NCBI RefSeq assembly: GCF_024139115.2
Contig: NC_085141.1
Span: 373,258,949-373,322,948 of the forward strand
From: Armigeres subalbatus
Lineage: Eukaryota; Arthropoda; Insecta; Diptera; Culicidae
Length of the DNA: 64,000 bases
Reading direction: 5' to 3'
Under the pieces are notes generated by a model, which saw nothing but the letters and a program-made list of their open reading frames with translations, ran no database searches and was not told the DNA's origin. Position numbers and translations under genes: made by a program. Below are positions 22,961-32,726 of this stretch, in pieces (position 1 is the stretch's first letter; each line of letters begins with the position of its first letter).

Positions 22961-24810
22961 AAGTAGGGCTCTTGCCGGTTGGAACCATATATTGGGATTT
23001 GGAATCGGACCAGAATCAAGAAAGATATGGCCATTTCTTTATAATCGGTTCCGATCAATATTTATCAAAGGGGTCAGGCCACAACTTCATTTTAATCTCG
23101 CTTTTTGATAGATCTTCCACTATAATTTTATTCCAGAAGGCTTATAATGTGTCAAGAATGAAAAACCAATTGGTTAAACGGATCCTGCAGTCGCTGGGAT
23201 GCCCCCGGGGAATCTGTAAATGGGGACATTTAAGTTTTAGCACCAAAATCAGTTATTCGACGGCTCTTTTTTCATGGTTTCAACACCAAAACCAGTCATT
23301 CGACGGCTCGTTTTTCATGGTTTTCGATCAGGAAGCGAAGCATGAATATAAACAGGTCCATCTGACCGCTTCCTGGACCTACGGATTGGCCCTGGGGAAC
23401 CTGTTTAGAGACGTTTTAGTTTCAGCACCAAAACCAGTCATTCGACGGCTCTTTTTTTCATGGTTTTCGATCAGGAAGCAAAGTATGAATATAAAATGAT
23501 CCATTGACGGCTCTGACCGCTTCCTGGACCTACGGATTGGCCCCGGGGAACCTATGGCAAGGAAGATTTTAGTTTCAGCTCCAAAACCAGTTATTCGATT
23601 GCTCTTTTCTCATAGTTCTAGATTAGGAAGCGAATTATGAATATAAAATGATCCATTGACGGCTCTGACCGCTTCCTGGACCTACGGATTGGCCCCGAGG
23701 AACCTGTGGAAGGGAACATTTTAGTTTCAGCACCAAAACCAGTCATTCAACGGCTCTTTTTTCGTGGTTTTAGATTAGAAAGCGAAGTATGAATGAAAAA
23801 TGGTCCATTGACGGCGTTTACCGCTTCCAGGACCTACAGATTGGCCCTGGAGAACTTGTGGAAGGGGACATTTTAGTTTCAGCACCAAAACCAGTCATTT
23901 TTTTTCAGGACCCACGGATTGCCACTGGGGAATCTGTTGAAGGGGACATTTTAGTTTAAGCATCATAACCAGTCATTTGACGTCTCTTTTTTCGTGGTTT
24001 TCGATCGGGAAGCGAAGTATGAATATAAAATGGACCATTGATGGATCTGACTCACTTTCTGTACCTACAAATTGGTCCCAGGGAACTGTGGAAGGGGACA
24101 TTTTAGTTTAAGCACTAAAACCAGTCAATCCACTGCTCTTTTTTCATGGCTTTGGATCAGGAAGCGAAGTATGCATATAAGAGGGGCCATTGACGTCTTT
24201 GACCGCTTGCAGGACTTTTGAATGGATTTTCAAATGGATCAGCCAAACTTGTTGAAAACATCATTCCAACTTTAGAACCAAAACCAGTCACTCTACGGCT
24301 CTCAGTTCATGGTTATTATCATGATTATAAAATAGACTCTTGATAACTCTGATTGCTTTCAGGTTGAAGGTCTTAGTATCATTTGGCAATAACTGAAAAA
24401 AAAAATGATTCGAGTACTATTTTCAAAATGATCCTGGCATTTTATATTGATATCTCGTTTCCTGATTGATGAGCGATAATTACCACAGGTAGCCCCGGGG
24501 CAATCAGTAGGTCCTGAGAGCAGTCAGAGCTGTCAATGGTCCTTTTTAATTCATACTTCACTTCCTGATCGAAATACATGAAAAAAGAGTTGTCGAATGA
24601 CTGGTTTTGGTGCTAAAACTAAAATGTCCACTTCCACAGTTCCCCGAAGGCAATCCGTAGGTCCAGGAAGCGGTCAGAGTAATCAATGGTCCATTTTATA
24701 TTCATACTTTGCTTATATACTTTGCTTATATGCTTATATGTATATACTTTGCTCAATGAACCAATTTATATTCATACTTCGCTTCCTGATCTAAAATCAC
24801 GAAAAAACTC
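22960..24810. repeat. ~152-bp tandem array with an internal orientation switch
   Basis: The landmark ACCAGTCATTCGACGG and its variants occur at about 23291, 23433, 23586, 23738, 23890, 23968, 24120 and 24283. Most intervals are 142-163 bp, and one is 78 bp, a unit with half deleted. Each unit also carries GATCAGGAAGCGAAGTATGA and TGACCGCTTCCTGGACCTAC. From about 24480 to 24810 the same unit appears in reverse complement (GAATGACTGGTTTTGGTGCT), with a small internal TATACTTTGCT expansion. The array therefore folds back on itself. The 175-codon ORF inside is not supported as a gene. Confidence 0.92.
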
Positions 24811-25313
24811 AAAGGTGCAGCCCAATCGGGTTGTACGCAAAGGTGACGTAGGACTACGTACCTATTCGAAATTGATGGTATTTGCCATAACAATTTGTGT
24901 CTTTTTATTAACATTGAGCAAACTGCTCGGAGGCCAACTGAATCAAGAAGTCGAATTGTCCCAGTTGGATGGACTTTGAGTCTCTAACCGTGGAATTAAC
25001 ATGACTCATCGGCCGCTGAAGCCACTCGACTGGCTTCCAGTCGGGGACATCACAATCCTTACTTTGCCACGTACGCTTACATCGCGGGCGAAAATCAAAA
25101 GTTGCAAATGAATATATTTGCGTTTGGTTTCACGTCACTTCTGATTCTGCTTACTTTTCCTTTATTTCAGCCATTTTTGAGGAAGGTGTCCTCCAAAAAG
25201 GTCTTTATACAAAAGAAGGTTGATCCGACAATCCGATATGAACTTTCTTTAAAGTGCAAAACTAGCAAATTTGGTAGTGCGGAGGAAGCTGATGCCATTA
25301 ATTTGAACGGGTG
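24811..25313. other. Unrecognised sequence with GTGACGTAGGACTACGT motif
   Basis: No gene is supported. A palindromic motif GACGTAGGACTACGTA occurs near 24844, and a related TACGTC-rich form recurs at 27219, suggesting that both are fragments of one repeat family. Confidence 0.4.
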
Positions 25314-26058
25314 CAGTGGGCGCAGCAAACCAAAAACGTGCGTTTTTTTATTTGCGTGCAAACGGTTGATTTTACATAGGTGGTGTCTTCGGAAGATTAT
25401 TTTATTAAAAATAGGAAAGATAAGGGGTTGGAAGATTAGGGTGACCTAAAAATTCGCCTATTAGGGTGATCCATTTTTTTTTCATTTTCGTTCAAAAAAT
25501 TTAAGCCGCTACAAAAGTGATAGAGCTTGAAAATACAAACAACTTCGTAGAATATACCAACTCTCTATCTTTTAACGGTAGCGAGTTATGATGAAATTTC
25601 AAAAAATCGTATCTAAAACCATTTTTCCTCAAGAATTTTGTTTCTTATTGTTTTTCGACATGGACATGTTCTACAAAGTAAACAAGTACATCAAATCACA
25701 CGTTTTCCTAAAAAAAATGTGGATATTTCGGAGCTATATTAGAGAAGTTATTCGACTTTTTCATATTATATAATACAATTTTACTATGTCCATATCTTTA
25801 ATTGAAGCAAATAGTGGCAGATCAAACACCAACTATATGAAAGTATAGACATTCACTATTTTATTAGGAGGAATTCGGAGGAAATATTGGTTTGATAAAC
25901 ATTAAGGTGACTCAAATTAGTATAAAAATCATTTTTTTAATATATTCATGGAACACTTATTTTTGGTAAAATTTTCTTCCGAAGACACCACCTATGTCAA
26001 ATCAACCGTTTGCACGCAAATAAAAAAAACACACGTTTTTGGCTTGCTGCGCCCACTG
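25314..26058. mobile_element. 745-bp TIR element, possibly Transib-like
   Basis: The arms at 25314-25400 and 25965-26058 are inverted repeats of about 95 bp at high identity: GTGGGCGCAGCAA, then TTTGCGTGCAAACGGTTGAT and CATAGGTGGTGTCTTCGG. The right end reads CACAGTG on the minus strand, while the left end starts CAGTG. GGGTG lies at 25309-25313 and again at 26061-26065. That would be a 5-bp duplication if the left end has lost its first two bases. CACAGTG ends with 5-bp duplications are a Transib trait. The inside is AT-rich and carries AGGGTGAC ends at 25438 and 25904, so another MITE is nested. No transposase seen. Confidence 0.65.
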
Positions 26059-26379
26059 TGGGGTGGAATCACTAACAGCAACCAAGCTACCACGCTAAAC
26101 TCGATGCCGTCGAAACAATCCATTTTCGCAATTAACTCTTTCTTTCCATAAAATGCTGGTCCTGAGAAGAACCAATTTTCTTTTCTCAATGCGCCATTCT
26201 AATAACTAACTGCATCCAAACGCTTGTCAGCACCTTGCGTTGAAATTGTCCGACCGCCACTTGATGATTTTTCGCTAAGCCACCACCATTTGGAATAAAT
26301 TTTCATCATTGCCACTGTTACCCACGCCTTCGTGCTACTGTGTCCGCTCCGCTGCATCGAATGTCGAACCGCTCTTCGT
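26059..26379. other. Fragment duplicated at 26753-26960
   Basis: The text around CTGTGTCCGCTCCGCTG (26338) and the preceding CCACCACC and TTTTCATCATTGCC resemble 26800-26890, where CTGTGTCCGCTCCGCTGGG recurs. This is a diverged pair of one repeat. No gene supported. Confidence 0.5.
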
Positions 26380-26594
26380 GGAATCCCGATCAAAATGGCT
26401 CGCGCGCGCCGAACAGCAGCTTTCTTGTATGTAATAAAATAAGCCCGTTAGCCCCGCCCCTTCGTGATCTGATATGGGTGTAAATATAATGTGCACTCAT
26501 AACGATTAATGAAGGGGCGGGGCTAATGGAATTACTTCATTAGATATAAGAAAGCTGGTATTCGGCGCGCGCGAGCCATTTTGATGGGGATTCC
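26380..26594. repeat. 215-bp GC-tipped foldback element
   Basis: GGAATCCCGATCAAAATGGC followed by TCGCGCGCGCC is mirrored at 26560-26594 as GCGCGCGCGAGCCATTTTGA and GGGGATTCC. Inner arms share AGCAGCTTTCTT and TAGCCCCGCCCCTTC with their complements. The centre is AT-rich (26470-26500). Non-coding MITE-like hairpin. Confidence 0.85.
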
Positions 26595-27772
26595 GCAGAC
26601 AATGTCGGAGAATGTTATTTGCCACTGCCTTGCAAGCGGGAAAAAATGCAACAAAAATAAATAAGAGATTTTAAGAAATTAGGTTTTACGTAAAACAAAT
26701 CAAAATAATGCACGTTACATTTCTTAGTGAAGAGTCCTAGTTGGAAAACGCATCATAAGTGAAAAAAATGGTTGGTTGAATGATCTGCAGCAACACACCG
26801 AAGACCACCACCAATGCGATGAATTTCTGTTGAAAATGTTACCAGCGCCTCCGTGATGCTGTGTCCGCTCCGCTGGGATCGCTTTGATGCGTCTACTCTG
26901 CGTGAAACCTTGTTCAAACTGAGGATTAGATCCAAACCCGCAAGTGATTGACTTTTGATGTCTGTGCTAGTGATGCATGTACGTGATTGGTTGGTTTACC
27001 TATTTCTAAACTTTTTATAAATTATCGATAATAAATAGTTAAAAATCAGTATTTTCAAATAAATACAAAGAAGCGTTGACTCATCCTTGATCGAATGGTC
27101 CAAAAAATTGAAAATCCATCGAGAAACGGCTGAGATATTAAAGTTTAAAGTCTATCATATTTTCGTGACGGTCCCCAATTTTCGCAATCGTAAAGTGTAC
27201 CCCAATATAGAAAAGACAGACGTAGTCCTACGTCAAAACAATTGTGGATACGCTAGAACTATTCGAATTAACGACTAGAACAGCTTTTGTTTGACAAAAT
27301 TCCGTTCAAAATTATGAAAAATCAACATTTTTCATTATAAATTTGAATCCTTTGAACTTATTATTGCGGTAGTGCTAAGGTTCTACTGTTGTGGTATCAA
27401 TTTCCATAAGAACTTGAAAATATGTCGCAATGATAGGCAACGTATCCTATTATTGCGGCAGTTTGTTTGCATTGTGATAAAAACAAAACAACATAAGTTT
27501 ACCACATCTGACGTAATATTTACGAAACTATAGTTAACGAGTAACCTATTCGACTACTGCAATGTGGGAAAAGACCAACGGGTAATTTTAAAAGAATTTT
27601 TGAAATCAATTTTGTTTTGACACGGTTCTTAACCCCTCCTAAATAGGTCGTTTTACCCTACAGGTCTATCCGATTCTGGCGGCTTTCTGAACCCTTCTTG
27701 GAAAGCACGAACTATAACTTTAGGTTTTCAAAATGGAAATCAGAAACCGCAAAAAGTAAAGATAACGAATAA
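26595..27772. other. Unrecognised AT-rich sequence
   Basis: Apart from the repeat fragment at 26753-26960 and a TACGTC motif near 27219, no structure or gene is supported. Confidence 0.45.
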
Positions 27773-27932
27773 GGGGATGTGCATATACCACGTGGACACT
27801 TTAGAGGGAGGGGTTATGGCGAATGTCCACGGTTCACACGCATTTTTGAAAATTTATACGAGCGAGTGTCCACGCTGGGGGGGGGTATGTAAAACTGATC
27901 AAAACCTGTCCACGTGGTATATGGACAGCCCC
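27773..27932. mobile_element. Harbinger-like MITE, copy 1
   Basis: 160 bp with 26-bp inverted ends: GGGGATGTGCATATACCACG on the left against GGGGCTGTCCATATACCACG (reverse complement of the right), both continuing TGGACA. It is flanked by TAA on each side (27770-27772 and 27933-27935). A 3-bp TWA duplication is typical of PIF/Harbinger elements. It contains a run of nine Gs. No coding capacity. Confidence 0.88.
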
Positions 27933-28059
27933 TAACTGGAACAGCACTTTCGATCAGGGCTGTCAAAAGTCATTCTAGTCGTATTGAGATTCTCATTGAT
28001 TTTCATGATTTTCATTGATTCATGAGATTTTCGAAAATTGATTTGAGAATGGGATGTTT

Positions 28060-29170
28060 TAGAAAAAATTCTCGGGAAATTCCTTGAGGAATTCCAACGG
28101 GAATTCAGTCGGATTCTATTTTTCAGAAATTCAGTAATTCCTTCGGAAATTATTTCAAAGAAATGCCTTCAAGTATTCCTTTAGAGATTTCTCCAGTAAT
28201 TTCTTCGGAAACTCTTGGAATTTTGTCGAAATTTTCCTCAGGAATTCTTTCAGAACTTCTGCTGGAACTCCTTGAAAACATTATACGGAAATTTCTCCGG
28301 AATTTCATTTAGAAACTTTTCCAAAAATTCGTTCTTGAACTCTCTCGAAAATTTTGTTAGGAATACGTTTTGGAATTCATTTAGATTTCGATAGAAATTT
28401 CCTTGGTATTTTTTCTACCTTTTCTATTTTCTCTATGAATCACTTCCTATTTTCCATCAGGACTTTCTTAGACTTTCATTAGTTTTTTTTGGAAATTCTT
28501 TCAGGAATTATTTTTGAAAATTTTGCTGGAACTTTTTCTTTTATGAGGTCAATCATTTATTAATTTCTTTAGGAATTGCATAGTAAACTATTTCATTCTT
28601 TTGAAAAACTTCGGGAAAAGTTCAAAAACGAATTTCCGGAGAAATTCTATCAAATTCCGGCTGGAATTTCGGAAATAATTGTTTAGTGGCCGTCCATATA
28701 CTACGTGGACAGTTAAAGATGTGGGGAGGGGGGTTTATAGTGAATGTCCACGATCCTAATAAATATTTGATTTTTTTTTGTTGATTGTCCACGCTAGGGA
28801 AAGGGGTATCTAAAATTGATCAAAATCTGTCCACGAGGTGTATGGACAGCTCCTTAAGGAATTTTGAATGGTATAACTAAAGGATTCCCTGGAGGAACTT
28901 ATGAAGAAATTGCAAGAGAAATTTTAAAAGGAATTTTTAGATAATTTTCTGAACGAACGAATTGCTGGAAAAATATCTAAAAGTGTTACTGGCGGAAATT
29001 TCTAAAATAATATTGAAGTAAATTCCTGAAGGAGTTCCTGAAAGAATTGCTGGACTTTATGAAGGAATTACCGATGAAATTCCTTTATGAATTTCCAATT
29101 TAGTATCCGAAAGAATTTCTAAATTTCTTCCTGAAAAAAATCTTAGATTTCGTTAGGAATTCCTTTGGCA
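28060..29170. repeat. Degenerate short-period array rich in GGAATTCC-type palindromes
   Basis: Motifs such as GGAATTCC, GAAATTTCT, TTCCTTCGGAAATT and AGGAATTCTTTC recur every 20-26 bp across about 1.1 kb, with too much divergence for a clean consensus. One Harbinger-like MITE (28686) has inserted into it. It looks like an old relative in style of the 22-bp satellites. No gene. Confidence 0.65.
28686..28853. mobile_element. Harbinger-like MITE, copy 2
   Basis: 168 bp, same family as 27773-27932, with the end GTGGCCGTCCATATACTACG against the reverse complement GGAGCTGTCCATACACCTCG. It is flanked by TTA on both sides (28683-28685 and 28854-28856). More diverged than copy 1. Confidence 0.87.
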
Positions 29171-30484
29171 TTCTCTCTAGGACCTATCAACATTGGCGGA
29201 GAATCAGTTTTTAGAACAATTTTGGCGTATAGATTCAAAATTCATGTAAAATATTTAATTTGATGGCCCACGTGCCCCAGTTTACCTATGCCAGTGATAG
29301 CAAGGGAAGGCATTCCAATGATTAAGCTCTGGGAATAATGCTAATTCGCCAAACTTTTATTTTACTTTTTTAATGTTTTTGTTTGAGCGAATTGAAAAAA
29401 AAATCATTCATCGACTTGAAGTATTGGTAAAAACGATATAAGATACGGCATTTATAAATATCAGATGGAGAAAAGTTCTAGCCTGTTTACTTATTTGGTG
29501 AATTTAATTATTTAACATTTTGAGCTGTTTGGTTCAATGACTTTTTTTGACTCGGAGACGAGCCAGCCTAGGGCTGAAAGTCTCTTTAATGAAGATACAA
29601 AAAAAACCTTTTTTGACTGCACAGTAATGAATCTTCTTTCTTCTGTATATAAAAATGAGTTTACATTTCCTTCGAGGCATTATAACTCACGAACGGATGG
29701 ACCGATTTGCAATATTTCCTCACTATGTTTATGTGTTTAATAAATAGAACGCTACGCTACTATGTAAAAATGCTACGTTTCAATGAATTCTGAAGAAAAC
29801 CTCAGGCTCGAATTGGAATCGATCTAGCAAGCGACGACCAAACGATTGACATTTAGAACGAATAAAAGCAACCCGAGCAAGATCGGCAGGTTCGACTAGT
29901 GTTTTATAATTTTATGTTTATTTTTATTTTTTATTATAAAAATTGAATCAAGCCCCAAATCTTAAACAAAGATTAACAAAACTTACATGATAATGCAATT
30001 AAAAGGTGATATACTTATATTTTATTGATAATATTCTCAGATAAAAATATGCTGTGATTTTAAATTTATTTTCATGTACACATTTGAAACATGCAAATAA
30101 ATGTTACATTCAATCCATGTATCACAAAATAATGGATTTTTTTTTAATGTTTTTTTTTCATAATAATCTAACCAAAATTAGCCGATGACTGTTTAGGCCA
30201 GTAGGCTACTTTAGTCATCATTAGTTTAGAATGTGTTCTAATTTGGACAGATAATCAATTCTTAGTTGAACAATCCCTCCAGTTGGTAGTTCTTCCAAAA
30301 CTAAATTATACTGAAACAAGATAGGCAGGCGGCTGCTCAAATCTAACAAAACCACATTGGGGATGCAAATAATATCAGTTCGAATAAAAATTAAGCTTTT
30401 GAAATTGAAAAACCAGGGTCAAACTCATAGTTCACAATAAGTGGAGTAGGTAATAACTGCAATTTAAACAATATTTTGAGTTGA
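29171..30484. other. AT-rich sequence, nothing recognised
   Basis: No gene is supported. The text near 29650-29720 (TATAAAAATGAGTTTACATT, then CGGATGGACCGATTTGCAAT) has the style of dispersed insect repeats, but only one copy is here. Confidence 0.45.
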
Positions 30485-30780
30485 CTTTATTGAAAACTAG
30501 CGAAAGAAACCCAGCTTTGCCTGGGTGTTGCAAATGTCACAATGTACTATTTGCAGCACCGCACTCTAGATCAATTTCCGTGCGTTTGTTTTGTTTTCCT
30601 CTACAGCTGACCCAAAATTGTATTCTAATGTTTTTTAACATTTCTCCAACTTTTTGTTTATACAAACCTTGCGGATCCCAAAACGAATCGATCAGGGAAA
30701 AAATCTTGCAAATCGGTCAACCCGTTCGCGAGTTAAATCGTCAGGAAGGAAATCTCAACTCATTTTTATTATATAGATAA
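30485..30780. repeat. Dispersed repeat, copy 2 (longer)
   Basis: The core 30546-30725 matches 11496-11685. This copy keeps both flanks. Upstream is ACTAGCGAAAGAAACCCAGC with a small CCCAG-CTTTGC-CTGGG hairpin. Downstream is CTCATTTTTATTATATAGAT. The ORF through it is coincidental. The class (SINE-like, or the 3' end of a LINE) is not resolved. Confidence 0.75.
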
Positions 30781-31239
30781 CAAAAATAAAAAATGAGAAA
30801 TTGCCAATTAAGAAATCAGATTGAAAGCAAATAATGAATAAAAAAATGCACCATTTAGGGCAGAATTCACATGAACATAATAGAAATTTACAAAAATTAT
30901 GTTTTTATCAATTTTTAACCTAAAAATTGTAATTAAAGAAAAAAATCCACAAATCCATTATTGATCTTTTGTGAACAATTTTCAATTACATAGCAAAACA
31001 ATACAATCCGCTCAAATACGAATCAAATTGGAATCGGCATCACACGGTTTCTTTTCTTTTTCGAAAGCAAGTAATATTTGCCATTGATTTTTTACCATAC
31101 GCGGGTTCACGTATCCGCTGCCCATAAAGGCAACGGCGCGCCGCTCTGTGACCCCGCAAAAGTGACTGCCACGCCGCCGTAGCCGATGTGACCGACGCAC
31201 AGGTCTAATTACTTGCCAAAAGGCTACGAAAGCTGAAAA
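30781..31239. other. AT-rich sequence with a GC-rich island at 31100-31200
   Basis: No domain is seen in the small minus-strand ORF at 31012-31200. The island CACGCCGCCGTAGCCGATGT stands out in base composition from its surroundings and may be a repeat fragment. Confidence 0.35.
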
Positions 31240-32039
31240 TCAAGTTTTGCAACGAATTGCACAAGCTATTTTTTTTTTACAATGACGAAAAATGGGCTTT
31301 AATATGATAAATCTGTTCCAAAATTGTATAGTTATTTACTTCACATATTGTACTTTACATGATAAATGTCAATAAATTATGTTGCTGCAGAGAACAATCA
31401 GATTCCATGTTATAGTGCCACATTCCATAGCTCGACAAATCATGAAGCGATGGATTAATTTACCTTTATAAAATGTTGATGTCATGTCCATCAAATTATT
31501 TTATACATTACGCGACGAATATTTGAACACTTACATAAGCAAGTTCAGCAAAATTTTATCACGTAACTACTGTTTTTCATTATAGCACCCAAATGAGTGT
31601 TATAATGGTCATTAAAGCACCCATCTCATTGCTAAGGAAAAGTAAGCCGTTTTATCACTTAAACGTGAACTGTAAGCCAGGTATTATGATCAAGAATTGC
31701 AAAATAGTAGTTTTTGCAATTCTTGATCATAATACCTGGTTTACAGTTGGCGTTTGAGTGATAAAACGGCCTACTTTTCCATACCAATGACATGGGTGCT
31801 TTAATGAACACACGGTGCCCCGGTAGACCGTTATTATAAAATAAAAATGTCCATCAAAACCAAGTACAGGGCTCGATTCCTGTGGTGATTCTGCATCTAT
31901 GGACCAACTTTTAAAAAAATCTCTAGGAGGAATCTCGAGAAATCTTGATTTGAAGTTTTTAGTTAAGAAATTTCAAAAGAATCCATATAAGAATCCAAAA
32001 ATATCCCCAAAAACCCTGATTAATCCACCTAGATAGATG

Positions 32040-32250
32040 TCCTTCAATCTTTCTTTTACCTGCCGGTCGGAAGTAGCCATCAGCTTTGCAGGGTTGCTGT
32101 CCGGCATTCTTGAAATATGCCCTGCCCATCGTACCCTTCCAGCTTTAGCTACCTTCTAGGTTCGCCGTAGAGCTGGGCGACCTCTTATTTCATCCTTCGC
32201 CGCCACACACCGTTCTCTTGTACAACGCCAAAGGTGGCCCTAAGCACGCG
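32040..32250 (-). pseudogene. RTE-type RT C-terminus fragment inside the Transib-like element
   Basis: Minus-strand reading yields fragments of a typical RTE C-terminus: ENGVWRRRMK, QLYGEPR and, after a frameshift, words equivalent to MPDSNPAKLMATSDRQVKER. The same stretch in the better copy at 53201-53989 reads WRRRMNHELHQLLGEP and ARMSDSNPVKMV. Several stops. It is a short relic nested in the DNA transposon. Confidence 0.7.
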
Positions 32251-32456
32251 TCGCCATTATTAGAACCATAAATATTTACAACTGACTTATCTTATCAAAC
32301 TGACTTAAGTATGTTTTGTATGGCTAACTTGCTCGAGTTTAGTATAAGTGTTGCTTTCAATGTTTAATAAAATGAAAGGTAAAAATTAATTTTAATTTAG
32401 TGTTTATTTCCATAATGGAGAGAAGTAAGACCAGAGTTCGTGTAGAATAATAGTAG

Positions 32457-32726
32457 TTAGAAGCTGTTATACTCGATCACAGCACTTATTAACCGATCTT
32501 TACTGCCAAATCTCGTCAAAGTTCTATTCAACGGACTAAAAAAAGCATGTTTGATATGTAAGCCAAGACCTATTCCGGTACCTCTACAGAACTCTGAAAC
32601 ATGGTAATTCAAGATATGGTACTTTGACGTGAATGGAAGCTGCGGCTTTTTCCAGTTGCTGGCAAAGCCATCAAGTGCTTCCTCAAAACCATGCTCGAAT
32701 CTCAAAGAGCTGTATCTTGCGTACAC
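32457..32726 (-). pseudogene. Possible transposase C-terminal fragment
   Basis: 89 codons are open. The text LPFTSKYHILNYHVSEFC, then GTGIGLGLHIKHAFF, has the shape of a helical HILxxHVxEF segment found near the C-terminus of several DNA transposases. Its position inside the TIR element supports this, but I cannot assign the family, and no catalytic DDE residues can be placed. Confidence 0.4.

Noticed and set aside
22972..23499. 175-codon plus-strand ORF as a gene
   Set aside because: Its second half covers tandem 152-bp units and repeats its own peptide; no domain is seen.
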